From Dryomyza anilis (lineage: Eukaryota; Arthropoda; Insecta; Diptera; Dryomyzidae): a stretch of 64,000 bases of DNA. Below, piece after piece: positions 11,771-22,935 of the stretch. The stretch lies in the NCBI GenBank assembly GCA_951804985.1, contig OX638135.1, positions 35,102,670 through 35,166,669 of the forward strand, in the 5' to 3' direction. The position numbers were made by a program, and so were the translations under genes. Under the pieces are notes generated by a model. The model was not told the origin of the DNA. It searched no databases and saw only the letters and a list, made by a program, of their open reading frames with translations. Position 1 is the stretch's first letter. Each line of letters begins with the position of its first letter.

Positions 11771-12895
11771 TACGTCCTTTAAATTTTGAATGTCGCAATT
11801 CAGGTAAAAATTCTTCAAAAGTAAGAAGAGGATGGTTTTCATATAGCTATATTAGCTTTCCGAATGTCAACGCAAATACGCAAATCATCATTATCCTTCA
11901 ATATCAGAACAAGAGGTGACACCCAATTCTTTGTACCATTCACTTTTTCTATTATATCAAATTCTAACAGTTATCGTAATTTATCTTAAATTTTTTGAGT
12001 GCTACTAGAGTTCTTCGAATTGGCGAACTACGGTCACTGAACGATCGATCTGTACCTGAAAAGTAATATCTTTAATTTTTGGAAATGTCTTTTTGCTCTC
12101 AGAAATCTTGTTAGTAATAGTTTGTAAGCCTAATGTAAATACTTCAGTTTAATGGCTGAGTCCTTACTTAGAAGCTGAGTCCTAACTTTAATTACATAAA
12201 ATGTAGCATTTATCGAACGACCACTATTGTCGTCTTTTTAAGAAATATCAGCGTGACATAACATAAAACTTCAAATGGTGCGTCATTAGCCTATGCTCAA
12301 AATATCTTGTTTGTCGAAGTTTTTATATTTGTTTTTATTCCTTTTCCTTGAAATTTATTTTAACATATGACTTCATCTATAATATTGTTATGGCAGCCTG
12401 AATCAATCAACATCTCAACTACTACATTACCCACTACACACTGTATATTTTCACTGACATCTTCAATTTGATGTATAAAACATTTGTGTAGATCTTTATC
12501 TGCAGTAATAGCATCTGTATCAATCATATTTACTCTAGAAATCTTTCGGTAGAGTGGTAGAGTTTGGTTATCGAAAGGATTTACAGCAAAAGTTTTCTTT
12601 TGTGTACGATATTTTAAAGCATGGTGACCATTTTTTTTTTCGTTTTTTGCATTTTTGACCCTTTGCCGGACACTGTTCTGTTGCAATATGACCTTCCTGA
12701 TATTTCGGAAGCACTCCAATTTACTTTGTTGACTTTGTATCTTTCCAAATTGGTGTGCTGCTTTGGAGCAAAATATTCATCTAACTTTTCTATCGCCACA
12801 TTAAATGGGCCAACTTCGTCATCATTGATTTTTTCTTCATCTGCTTACATTTATATATGTACACAATTATATGTTTAGATACATGCAAAAAATAT
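11771..12895 (-). pseudogene. Ty3/gypsy gag-protease-RT fragment
   Basis: Minus-strand order: Gag end (IEKLDEYFAPKQHTNLERY, about 12800), cysteine-poor remnant of a zinc knuckle with GHHALK (about 12600), retropepsin-like VEMLIDSGCHNNIID (about 12400, catalytic DSG), then RT finger motifs WVSPLVLILKDNDDLRICVD (about 11900) and HPLLTFEEFLPELRHSKF. This order and the words match Ty3/gypsy elements annotated as K02A2.6-like. Frameshifts lie between each block, and the RT catalytic YxDD region is gone. The piece may continue to the integrase fragment at 10040. Confidence 0.75.
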
Positions 12896-12935
12896 ACAAT
12901 TTTTATATATGTTGAAATATATGCTATTATATATG
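12896..12935. other. AT-rich flank of BEL LTR
   Basis: TATATATGTTGAAATATATG-like sequence. There is no polypurine tract here, so the LTR that follows is a 5' LTR or a solo LTR. Confidence 0.4.
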
Positions 12936-13359
12936 TGTTCAGGTCGGCAACCTGTTGTGAAATCAAACGTAGCCAACGTTATCGAGCCCCATAACCGACA
13001 AATTTATTGGCACTTTAGTTACCGATAAATTTATCGGTAATCGACTATTTTTAAAACGTCAAATCTATTAGCACAAAAGGGGAGGCGGAAATTTCCAACA
13101 TCCTCGAAGAGGAGTATAATTTCGGTCTTCTTGCTGCAACCTCGAACCTGACAACATCATCTTTAACAGAGTTACGAATCATCATTAATGTAAGATTGAA
13201 ACGTTTATAAATTATAAAACTTGTAATTTATTGAAACCTTACACAATTGTTTTTTCTCTTGTTTTGTGTTTTTTTGCAAATATACTTCTGACCTTTGGTG
13301 GAGCGTTTGTCCCAAAGGTGCAGCAAATGGCTAACTGATCCATCGATGCAGCCCCCCAA
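12936..13359 (+). repeat. BEL/Pao-type LTR, left copy
   Basis: Starts TGTTCAGGTCGGCAACCTGT and ends near GATGCAGCCCCCCAA. It matches the segment at 29133-29463, including the shared GACCTTTGGTGGAGCGTTTG block. This copy holds about 90 extra bases (12996-13086) with a 22-bp perfect palindrome around TTACCGATAAATTTATCGG. There is no polypurine tract before it and a leader-like region after it, so I read it as a 5' LTR. The right boundary is uncertain by about 10 bases. Confidence 0.65.
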
Positions 13360-13690
13360 CTTATTTGGAGCACCAGCATATTTATTGGTCCGATCGAACC
13401 GGTTACGTTTTTTTCAAAAAAAAACAAAGGAAAAACCAGGAAATAATTTGAACACAAGGGAAAAACCAGGAGATAATTTGAAGTCAAAAAGGAATTCACG
13501 AAGGAATTTGGTTGCAGAACTAGTTGCAGTTCATTCCACAAGGAATTCACGAAGGAATTTGGTTGCAGAAGAATTTGCAGATCATTCCACAAGGAAATCA
13601 CCAAGGAAAAAAACAAGTTTAAATATTATGAGTAAAAGCAATTAAAATCAGTGAAAAGTGATACTGAAAAAACATAAGTGATTGAATTTT
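13360..13690 (+). repeat. BEL leader with 51-bp tandem repeat
   Basis: Downstream of the LTR are repeats of GGAAAAACCAGGA(A/G)ATAATT and two copies, 51 bp apart (13491 and 13542), of GGAATTCACGAAGGAATTTG followed by GTTGCAGAA. The 116-aa frame over it is repetitive (RRNLVAE twice) and is not a known protein. Probably the untranslated leader of the BEL element whose gag begins at 17056. Confidence 0.5.
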
Positions 13691-14239
13691 ATTTGAGTTA
13701 TTATCCGCCATAAGTTGTGGCATCAAATCACGTTAAAATATTGCCTATTTCAGCGTTTATATCACTTTTTCGTTTTTATTAGCTTTTTCTTAAATTATAA
13801 CTTAACACTTACGACGAATTGCTTTCTAAGTAAGCAACACGGAACAACCAGGAAGCTCGGCACGTCCGTCCAGCGAACGTTGACGACTGCATCCGAAGGA
13901 GCACCGGAATATGGAATATTTGCGTTTCTATTTCGCGCACTACACATTACACAATTGATTTTTTCACCACTTATTTATATATTTTTTATATTAAAATTGA
14001 TATTAAATATTTAACTTGAAAAGCAAGATAATTGTTGCACAGACACAAACCCTAATTACTTGGTACATTCACAATAGTTGTTTTTGGAAAGGAAACACAG
14101 GGTGTTGCAGTTGTTAATTATTTAGTTAATTCTCGCCAAAATTTAAGTAAGATTGTATTACTGTAACACTTATAAAAGATTTTGAAGTCTTTAATATCTA
14201 TTGTGCATTATAATTTTTTCTGGTGCAAATAAAAATTTT
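13691..14239. other. unassigned, possible leader continuation
   Basis: AT-rich, with a GC-richer patch near 13850-13910 (AAGCTCGGCACGTCCGTCC) and no long frame resembling a known protein. Confidence 0.3.
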
Positions 14240-15400
14240 TTGTCTTGCTTTTTGTTAGAGTGCAAGTCTAAATATTAGATTGCAAGTCAACATATTAAAG
14301 TCTTTCGTATTAGATTTTTAATAAAGATTTTAATTTTTTATAGTGGTTTTCGGGTCAATATTTGCCATTATCTTGTTTCATTTATTGATCAATTCAAGAC
14401 AAACTAGGACATTTTTTATTTTCATTTAAAATAAAATCGGTCAACATTAAAAAAAAAAAATTATTAGATTGCGAATATACATGCAAGCCTATTAGATTGC
14501 AAGTCTACATATTAGAGTGCAAGTCAACACATAAAGTCTTTCGTATTAGATTAATAAAGATTTTAATTTTTGTTTATCGTGGTTTTCGGGTCAATATTTG
14601 GCATTATCTTGTTTTATTGGTTGATCAATTCAAGACAAACTTGGATATTTTTTATTTTCATTTAAAATAAATCGGTCAACATTAAAAAAAAAATTTAACA
14701 CTTGCGAATATACATGCAAGTCTATTAGATTGCAAGTCTACATATTAGAGTGTAAGTCAACACATTAAAGTCTTTCGTATTAGATTTTTAATAAAGATTT
14801 TAATTTTTTTTATCGTGGTTTTCGGGTCAATATTTGGCATTATCTTGTTTTATTATAAAGATTTTTTTTATAATAAAGATTTTTATTTTTTATCGTGGTT
14901 TTCGGGTCAATATTTTGCATTATCTTGTTTCATTTATTGATCAATTCAAGACAAACTTGGATATTTTTTATTTTCATTTAAAATAAAATCGGTCAACATT
15001 TAAAAAAATATATTAGATTACGAATATACATGCAAGTCTATTAGATTGCAAGTCTACATATTAGATTGCAAGTCAACATATTAAAATATTTCGTCTTAGA
15101 TTTTAATTTTTTTATCGTGGTTTTCGAGTCAATATTTGACATTATCTTGTTTTATTGGTTGATAAATTCAAGACAAACTTGGATATTTTTATTTTCAATA
15201 AAATAAAATCGGTCAACATTCAAAAATAATTTATTAGATTGCGAATTTGAATAAAGATTTTAATTTTTGTTTTCGTGGTTTTCGGGTCAATATTTGGCAT
15301 TATCTTTTTTTATTGGTTGATCAATTCAAGACAAACTTGGATATTTTTATTTTCATTTAAAATAAAATCGGTTAACATTCAAAAAATTTTGCTAAATTGT
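14240..15400. repeat. satellite, about 235-bp unit, five or more copies
   Basis: The words GTGGTTTTCGGGTCAATATT recur near 14342, 14579, 14814, 14896, 15116 (with one change) and 15274. GATCAATTCAAGACAAACT, AAAATCGGTCAACATT and TATTAGATTGCAAGTC recur in the same order. Spacing is about 235 bp with one shortened unit near 14850-14900. Units differ by small indels, so the array is not fresh. A 62-aa frame inside is not coding. Confidence 0.8.
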
Positions 15401-15839
15401 CACAAACAAATAAAATATTTGTTGAGCTTAGATGAAAATATTCTTTTTTTTCTATGCAATTGAATCATTAACTGTCCTACTGATCAATTTTTATGGTAAA
15501 TTTTCTGAGTACAGAGGAGGTCTCAACTTGTACATATATAACAAATTAAATTTTTTTTGAGCTTGGATGACAATATATCCCAAATTTTTTTTATGACATT
15601 GAATCATCATACAAAGCAAGTCTACTTATTAGTTTTTTCATTATTTTATTCAATCTAACTTGAGTTTGCTAGATCTACGTTCCCAAGCTATTTTATACAA
15701 AATATTGTGAGCAAGGAGCTTATATTTTTTATGAAATTAATAAGCTATTTTGAAACCATCTCTTGCCATGGCCTTAAACTCATTCATCAGATTATCCGAC
15801 GGGTTAGTGGAGTTCGAAGCCGGCTTCAATTTAATTCCA
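15401..15839. other. AT-rich DNA with a two-fold repeat
   Basis: Two diverged copies of TTGAGCTT(A/G)GATGA(A/C)AATAT followed by ATTGAATCAT (about 15420-15470 and 15555-15610). No gene seen. Confidence 0.4.
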
Positions 15840-15849
15840 GTGACTGAAC

Positions 15850-16265
15850 ATTAACACTCAAAAAAAAGGAATGTTTATAAAATACTTGTGGGAAGCTATC
15901 AGTTACTTCTTGTAAATACATATTGGCTGCCAGAAATACTTATTGTTAGTTGTAAAAAATAATGGCTTATTGCAAACAATTACACAATTCTAGTGTTTGA
16001 ACAAAACAATATCTAATTTCTTAAAAACATTTAAAATGTTTCCCAAGAACACTTTATAAAAGTCACTCAATTATTACTCCCAAGCACTCATTTGTTACCA
16101 GTAAATAATGAAGGTGTTTAAGATAAGTAATAAATACATGATATTTTTTTGGGGCAAACTCTAAGTGTTTCCCAGAACGCAATCTATTTTAAAAGTGTTT
16201 GCCCTAAATACTAATAGCTCCTCGGAAAAAATACAACATTGAAAGTGTTTGACCCAAAAATCGTA
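15850..16265. repeat. left arm of GTGTTT minisatellite
   Basis: Scattered units such as AAATGTTTCCCAAGAACAC, AAGTGTTTCCCAGAAC, AAGTGTTTGCCCTAAA and AAAGTGTTTGACCC. Polarity is GTGTTTCCC on the plus strand, opposite to the right arm. Confidence 0.55.
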
Positions 16266-16671
16266 CAGTTTGTCACAAAAGATGTGTCACTTGAACAATG
16301 GAACTTATCCGTGTCATGCAACACTTGCACGAATAAAAGTGGATAAGCTTCTTGTGTTGAATAAGAAGAAGAGTTTTCTTATTGTGCGACATCTGAAACA
16401 AATTATTATAATATATAGCCGGTGCCATCAATTCATCATCATCGGTCTTCACATCATCCAAAACAGATGACTGCAGAAACACTGCCGAAATTCTTTTCAA
16501 ATCATCTGACGAAAATCCAGTCAGTTTAGATGACTTTTTTTTAACAATGTATGAGACACCTGGTCCCAGGCATAATGCATCGATGTGTTGTAGAGTTTCC
16601 TTAGTGTCTTTCAATATCAGTCGAAATAAAAGGGTTATTTTCACCAGACGTTCGAATACTTGTCGAATAAT
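16266..16671 (-). pseudogene. unidentified ORF between opposed minisatellite arms
   Basis: A minus-strand frame of about 132 codons runs from a stop near 16671 to a stop at 16273. It has no convincing ATG start. The composition looks protein-like: an amphipathic stretch FRLILKDTKETLQHIDALC, then SSKLTGFSSDDLKRISAVFL, an acidic VKTDDDEL and a basic end. I do not recognise the family. Minisatellite arms of opposite polarity lie on both sides. It could be a captured piece of a host exon, an accessory frame of a foldback element, or chance. No splice sites were established. Confidence 0.35.
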
Positions 16672-16729
16672 CTACCCTGGAATTCTGCATTATTCGACAT
16701 GTCGCGTAAATGAATGGCTGCCGCAATAC

Positions 16730-17036
16730 ACTACACAAACACTACAAATATTTGCCGGAAACACTTCAAGTCTTTTTGGCAAACACTACCTAATTTTAAA
16801 ATATTTGTGGGAAACACTTTTCGTCTTTGTGGAAAACACTTTTCGTGTTTGTGGCAAACACTTCAAAAATTTTTGGGAAACACTTTTCGTATTTGTGGGT
16901 AACATTTTTGTGTTTGTAGGAAACACAACAATTATTAGTGGGAAACACTAATGATCATTTGTGAGAAACACTTCGATTATTTCCTACAAATGAGCTTGCA
17001 AACACTTTAGTGTTTGTTTGAGAAAGTGTTTACAGG
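16730..17036. repeat. right arm of GTGTTT minisatellite
   Basis: About ten tandem units of roughly 20-28 bp built on TTTGTGGGAAACACTTTTCG, with variants TGGCAAACACTTC and TAGGAAACACAAC. Polarity is GGGAAACAC on the plus strand, the reverse complement of the left arm. The protein frames over it (repeated VGNTF, GKHF) are by-products. Confidence 0.75.
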
Positions 17037-17055
17037 GAAATATATTTTTTTATGT

Positions 17056-18305
17056 GTGCAACGTTCACGCTGGAAGTGCAAAGAGATGAGATTAGATCTC
17101 AATGGGCATACGTTAAAGCCGCTTACGAGGCGTTTATGGATCGAGACTCTGCAGAAAAGAATGAAACGGATATTGATTCCATGAAGAGCAAATATCGCCA
17201 CTGTTACGGAACATATGTCCGATGCGTCGCAAAAATTGCAGAATTGTCACATCATCTGACTGTAGCAAATAATCGTTCTATGTCCAGACCAGCAGATGAT
17301 TCAGTCAATTTATGTCCTAACATTAGGTTGCCCCCGTGTGACACGGAAGTATTCAATTGAGATTACTTATCTTGGTCGTCTTTTCGAGACATGTTTACAG
17401 CCGTTTATTCGAACTATTAGCGGCTGACTTCGGTTGAGAATCTGTACCATCTTAATCAAAAAAACTCGGGGAGAAGCGAAAGATATAGTAAAAAAAATCG
17501 CTTCTAACCAACGAAGGGTTTGAAACTGCATGGCAAAACTTAAAGGATTGTAATGAAAATAAACGCATTCTAGTAAATAGCCAGTTAAAAATTGTATTCA
17601 ATCTCCCAAACATTAGTGTCGAGTCGGGAAATACTATTAAGAAAATTCAACGTGACATTAATAACTGTATTTCGGCACTCGAGCTACACCTAGTTAAAAT
17701 TAGCAATTGGGATGCAATATTCACTTACCTTTGCTCCACAAAATTGCCTGAGAATACGCTTTCCTTATGGGAGCAATCTATTGTACAGAAGTCAGATATC
17801 CCCAAATGGGCTGAACTAGACAATTTTTTGACTAGCCGTTTCCAAACATTAGAAACCGTTTCCGATATCCGAAGTGCCATACCAAAAAAGATTATCGTGA
17901 AACAACCTTTTTTGACGCAACCATCTAAAAAGATTAACAATTACCAGGCTAAGGTTTCGAATTACAATTGCAAGCTCTGCAAGACGCAGCAACATGGTCT
18001 ACGGGCGTGTTCAAAGTTTAAAGAAATGGATGTCAATGAGAGGACATACATGGATCGAAAATTGCACTGTTGCCTTAAATGTCTATCATCTACGCATGAA
18101 GCTAAAGATTGTAGAAACCACTTTAAGTGCGCAACATGTTGGCAACGTCATCATACGTTGATGCATCGCGACTTTTCTCTCCTCTCCATCACCCTTTATG
18201 TTCTACGAAGCAAATACAGTCCACTACAGATAAAAGCAGAATCCAGACGGATAATCCCGGAAATATTCAATCCTGTTTCGCAGCAAGTTCGAGGGGCGTT
18301 CTCCT
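17056..18305 (+). pseudogene. BEL/Pao gag (element BEL-A)
   Basis: Gag coats the retroelement RNA and forms the particle. The first frame (17052-17360) has the N-terminal helical region and ends LPPCDTEVFN, a hallmark of the BEL Gag core (DUF1759 type). Out-of-frame pieces continue to 17740. The frame 17744-18307 carries the core end (ELDNFLTSRFQTLETV) and the BEL zinc-binding set: CKLCKTQQHGLRAC, CCLKCLSSTHEAKDC and CATCWQRHH. At least two frameshifts and a stop after VFN inactivate it. The 5' LTR may be the one at 12936, with later insertions in the leader. Confidence 0.85.
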
Positions 18306-18760
18306 AGGAACTGCAATGGTAAATATTATACACGAAGGTGATACAAAAACGACTTAAACAACCGACGAGTAATTTAAGTGCTCAAGTGTCCGCTTTGAAT
18401 AACGTGGTTTCAGCAAAGATTCATGCAGCCTGCACATTTATACTGGTATCACCTATTATCCAACCCTGAGGATAGGAGCCTCGGCCATGGTGCTCGCGCA
18501 ACTGACTGGCGACTTACCCACTAGTGCAGTTGACTCATTATTACGACAAGCTTTCCCCGAGTTAATTTTAGCAGATAAAGTAGATTTACTTATTGGTGGG
18601 GATCTATATCCACTGATTTTATTAGACGGAATCCGAAGAAACGTTCTTGGCTAACTTATTGCGCAAGAGACGGTCTTCGGATGGATATTTACTGGTGCAG
18701 TGCCGACTCGAGTTGAAACCAAGGTTAGTAAATGTGAGTCCTACTTCAACGAAATATCGT
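18306..18760 (+). pseudogene. BEL-A protease region
   Basis: Broken frames include LADKVDLLIGGDLYPLILLD and, after a stop, LIAQETVFGWIFTGAV. These are the C-terminal words of the BEL/Pao retropepsin-like domain (GAD(V/L)YP and (A/S)QxTxFGW). The active-site part upstream is scrambled by frameshifts between 18320 and 18460. Confidence 0.75.
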
Positions 18761-19279
18761 TAGACAGGCAACAAACAAATGATATTTTACATGTTGGTCC
18801 AGTGCTACAGAGCGATCTAACTATCATTATTAAATGGCGGTTTTTTAAATATGTATTTAATGCAGACATTCAGAAGATGTTTCGATAGTGTTTCGAGATT
18901 CGCCAAAACAAGTTCTACAGGAGTTTGTGCTAAAAACAGTGACGTTTGGCGTAAACTGTGCTCCTTACTTAGCGATACGTACATTATTGAAATTAGCAAA
19001 TGTCGTACAAGACAGTCATCCGCTAGCAGCAAAGATACTGCGCGACCATATGTACGTGGACAGTGCCCTAGCAGGAAGCCAAAAATCTCATCAGCAAAAA
19101 GATCGCGCGACGAACTAATCGAAGCACTCGGTTCAGCCGGTTTTGATTTAAGAAAATGGACAGCCAACTGATGGGTGGGTCTCACATGGGTGGGTGGGTG
19201 TCACACACCCATCATCCAGATGGGTGTCTCCAAGGAACATCTGTTAAATAAAGATTTTTTACAACTTGAGGACACTAGT
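18761..19279 (+). pseudogene. BEL-A reverse transcriptase, 5' part
   Basis: HVGPVLQSDL then KYVFNADIQKMFR (motif A region) ends at a stop. The next frame continues with VLKTVTFGVNCAPYLAIRTL and HMYVDS, where YVDD is expected, so the catalytic motif is altered. A third frame has GFDLRKWTAN. A short deletion lies between motif A and VLKTVTFG. GATGGGTGGGT repeats near 19168-19220 mark a local expansion. The coding sequence stops at 19279 where a LINE is inserted and resumes at 22021. Confidence 0.8.
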
Positions 19280-19445
19280 AATGCACCAACCCCACGAGGT
19301 GGTTACCTTGACGTGGTGTGGGGGCTTAAGTTACAATGACTCAATAAGGCTAAGCTGACGGAAACTTTTTAAAGTTTCTGTTAGGGTCACCCTTGTCAGA
19401 CAGGCTTGTGATGAGTAATGAACTAAATACTACCAAAGTCTTTTC

Positions 19446-20177
19446 GTGGGGTGGCAGACTCTAAAGAAACCCTACATCACCGCGATGGGTCAACATAAAG
19501 ATTTACCTACTCCAGGTGTTACCCAGCATCTAACCCTAGAGAGGCCGGCGCCAAACTGGAAGCTAAACTTCCATTGGAGATTTCTCATAACTTCCAATCT
19601 GAACATGCACAATACTGGTAATAAACCCACGTTTGTAACTGATAGAAGACAGGAAGTGATTGACCTAACTCTGTCTAACTGTAGACTGATAGAGTCAATC
19701 TTTAACTGGAAGGTTCTTAAAGAAGATTCTTTATCGGACCACAGGTATATCGAGTTTCATACTGACCGAGAGGTGCTGCCCTCTATGACGGTAGGAAACC
19801 CTAGAAAAACGAACTTGGCACGCTTCAGACATGAACTTGAGAATTACCTCAATATCACTGTCAGAATTCGTACCAAAGAAAGTATTAAGACGTCCGTTCA
19901 AGTTATGAACGATGTCATAAATTCTAGTTTTGTACGAACATGTCCGGTACGAAAAACGTTACCTAGACCTTCCGTTCCTTGGTGGAACGCTTGTCTTGAA
20001 ACCTTGCGCAAGCTTCTAAATAGGACCCTAAGGAGCAATTTAGACCCTGACTGGTTTCGTTATCGAGCTAAGCAGAAAGAGTATAAGAAACTTATTCGTA
20101 AATCGAAAAGTATTTCTCGTGAAGACTTCTGCAGTAGCATCGAATCCTGCAGTGAGACTAGCCGATTGGTTTCTTAA
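19446..20177 (+). pseudogene. LOA-like endonuclease C-terminal part
   Basis: A 243-aa frame. The first ~40 residues come from leader sequence. From about residue 45 (SNLNMHNTGN) it follows the endonuclease of copy B, with PTFVTDRRQEVIDLTLSNC and LSDHRYIEF, the SDH catalytic motif. The rest is the linker towards RT (SSFVRTCPVRKTLPRPSVPW). It ends in TAA after SRLVS; the RT continues in another frame. Confidence 0.75.
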
Positions 20178-21330
20178 AAGAGACCGAATTGCCCGACTGG
20201 ACTCACTGCGGAGACCTGATGGCTCGTATACTGAGTCTAAGACAGAGGCACTCAGTGTCCTAGTTGAGACTCATTTTCCAGGAAATCAAATCCACATAGG
20301 GCCACTTTGTAATCCCAGCACTGGGAACTGCTATAACAACTCTAACTGGCAGGTTGCCAGATTGGCTGTGTACGATGAAGTTATCCAATACGCAGTGGCC
20401 TCTTTTGATGGCTTTAAGTCACCTGGGCCGGATGGCATCTATCCAGTCATGCTACAGGAATGTATAACCCAATAGCTACCATGCCTAAAGAAGATCTTAA
20501 GAGCAAGTCTCGCATGGTCATTCATTCCGATATCCTGGCGTTTAGTTAAAGTAGCCTTCATTCCTAAAGTTGGAAGAGAAGACTATTCCATAGCCAAGAG
20601 CTTCAGACCCATTAGTATGATGTCCTTCATACTAAAGTGTCTAGAAAGACTAGTTGAGCTGCACATCAGAAAAACATCGTTGTCAAGGTACCCACTATCG
20701 TCAAGACAACATGCCTACCAACGTGGAAAATCCTGTGAAACAACATTGCAACATCTGCTTGGCCGGATCGAGCATGCTTTTCAGAGGAAGATGTACATCA
20801 TGGGAATATTTGTTGACATCGTGTGACATGTGTGACGCCGGTAGAAGGCATGGAATAGATGAAACATTGGTCAAATGGCTAAGATCAATGCTAATGTTTA
20901 GGACCATCACCTCTGAGGCGGAGTGCGGTCAATATATTATGGCAGGGGTGAAAAGAGGTTGTCCTCAAGGAGGCTTTCTCCCCCCTGCTCTGGTGTATGT
21001 TGGTTGACTCTCTGCTCAACGATCTTGATGGACCAGGTGTCTATTACCAGACCTATGCAGACGATGTTGCCATTCTTGCCACAGGCTTTTCCCTCAATGA
21101 GGTCTGTGTTAAAACACAAAATTCAATGAATCGAATTGACAGCTGGTGTACTGCAAACGCACTTTTCGTCAACCCTCACAAAACAGAGATTATTCTCTTC
21201 ACTAGGAAAAGAATAATAACAGGATTATCGTTACCAGTACTTAAGGGTGTCACTATTCCTCTGTCTAACGAAATAAACTATCTTGGCTTAACTCTAGATA
21301 GTAAACTACTTTGGACAAAACATGTTGAAA
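20119..21330 (+). pseudogene. LOA-like reverse transcriptase
   Basis: Consecutive frames carry FDGFKSPGPDGIYPVMLQE, FRPISMMSFILKCLERLVE, a palm stretch broken at about 20825 (GIFVDIV then stop), GCPQGGFL and, at 21054-21065, YADDVAIL (intact motif C). SVNPHKTEIILF-type thumb sequence follows (here FVNPHKTEIILF). The breaks show it is inactive as it stands, though motif C is preserved. Confidence 0.85.
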
Positions 21331-21942
21331 ATAAAATTTCGCGAGCATTGAATGCCTTCTGGCAATGCAGACTTCAGTTCGCCTTAGGCGACAACGCATC
21401 GGTATTTCAAGCCAAAGTTTATACTATACTTATGGCTATGGACTACATTGCGGATAATAGATGGCAGAACAGAGCTATATCAGTTTGCAGCGATAGTCAG
21501 GCTGCTCTTATGGCTTTGAACAACCCGGTCATCACATCCAAAATTGTACGTCAATGCATATCACGTCTCAATTGTGTTGGTAAATACAATACACTAAAAC
21601 TGATTTGGGTGCCGGGCTATAAAGGAGTTTCGGGCAATGGAACATCTGACGAACTAGCGCTTGATCTGAGAATAATCCAAAAGATCGGCCTCATTTATAC
21701 TTTCCTTAAGTGGAAAGGAGAGTGAAAAACACATGCACGCAATAGGCCTGGCCGAAAGCTTCTTATGTTCTGCCTGCTACGAAGAAACTGGCACCACAGA
21801 GCACTATCACTGTGACTGTCCAGCATTTTCTAGAATTAGAAGGCAGATCTTTGGCACAGACGTGATGAGAGAGGATCATCTTCACTCTTTATCACACAAT
21901 AGTTTTCTTAGATTCAATAATGAATCTAATAAGTATCATTAA
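21331..21942 (+). pseudogene. LOA-like RNase H and C-terminal zinc motif
   Basis: Frame 20997-21725 ends with an RNase H domain: ISVCSDSQAALMAL (catalytic Asp) and WVPGYKGVSGNGTSDELA, where the usual His of WVPGH is Tyr. A short frame 21733-21942 then has LCSACYEETGTTEHYHC, the C-terminal Cys/His motif of such LINEs. A stop at 21723 separates them. The domain start is shortened compared with copy C, which has the thumb region intact. Confidence 0.75.
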
Positions 21943-22020
21943 AAACCAGGGATGTGAGCCACAATGGATATAACCCTGTCTGAGTGCTGTGGCTCTATTT
22001 TTATCCCAAAAAAAAATGCA

Positions 22021-22935
22021 AAGACTTTAGGTATCCGATGGAATGCGCGATCGGTCATTTTTTATTTTCATGCGCTTAAATTAGAGCAGGTTGGCCACTT
22101 TACAAAACGATAAGTTTTGTCGGCCATAGCGAGTTTATTCGATCCAGCGGGGTGGTGAGCACCAATCATAGTTGTAGCAAAAATTCTTATGCAGCAGGTG
22201 TGGTAAAATAAAATTGGGTGGGATGACCAGCTGTTACCCGATAGTCTACAACGCTGGCAAACGTTTTTAAGCGGATATCATGGGATAGACGCAATAAAAA
22301 TCCCACGGTGGATTGATTTCATTCCTGACTGCGAGGCTCAGATTCATGGATTTTGTGACGCTTCAGAGAAAGCCTACGCTGCCGCTGTATACCTCCGGGT
22401 TAAAACCGAACACCAGATATCTGTGCATCTGCTGATAGCAAAAACCAAGGTGGCACCAGTAAATACCGTGTCATTACCTCGACTAGAGCTGTGTTATCAA
22501 CGGAAATGCTCGATGCAGCTCGAAATTACAGGATACCGTCAATATTTATGGACAGATTCGACAATTGTGTTGTGAGGTGGCATATGTGGCATGGGCTAGA
22601 CTGGGTTTCAGAGGATACCACATTTTGGCCATCTAGTGAAGAACGCCACAGCGATAGAAGAGAAGTTGGTTAAAATCCAAGTAGCATTTTCTGCTGAAAG
22701 CGAAGATATTTTAAAACGATTTTCAGACTTGCCACGCGCTTTACGTGTTTTATCGTACATATTCAGATTTTTTAAACGGACCCATAGGGCGCATAAAGAT
22801 AATTTCGCATATTATTCCGTTACAATCACTGCGTTTGAAATTAAAGCGGCCTCTATTAAATTAATTATTTTGGGAGAGCAGCATGAATACTCAACGGAGT
22901 ATACGAGTTTACTTCACCCGGGACCAGACAGTAAG
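22021..22935 (+). pseudogene. BEL-A pol, RNase H region and beyond
   Basis: The BEL reading frame resumes right after the LINE target duplication with KTLGIRWNARS, then IASLFDPAGWWAPI and LPDSLQRWQTF. GFCDASEKAYAAAVYLRVK is the RNase H-like start, followed by TVSLPRLELC. A later frame (22636-22989) has FSDLPRALRVLSYIFRFF, which lies before the integrase in BEL elements. The integrase is absent: recognisable BEL sequence stops near 22915. Confidence 0.8.

Larger units (their letters stand above)
19286..22014 (+). mobile_element. LOA-like LINE copy A inserted in BEL-A
   Basis: A full-length-ended but internally deleted non-LTR element. The 5' end starts CCAACCCCACGAGGTGGTTA and the 3' end is CCC followed by an A-run. 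AATGCA flanks both sides (19280-19285 and 22015-22020) as a target duplication. It encodes an endonuclease part, RT, RNase H and a C-terminal Cys/His motif in broken frames. RNase H plus APE endonuclease fits the LOA/R1/I group. Most of the endonuclease is missing because the 5' leader is joined to its middle near 19570. Confidence 0.85.

Noticed and set aside
13295..13645. Plus-strand 116-aa frame after the BEL LTR
   Set aside because: It starts inside the LTR and repeats RRNLVAE because of a 51-bp tandem repeat; no known domain.
16547..16951. Plus-strand frame with repeated GKHF/VGNTF
   Set aside because: Translation of the GTGTTT minisatellite.
16730..17036. CRISPR-like regular repeats
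   Set aside because: Units are directly adjacent, of variable length and without unique spacers, in an insect genome.
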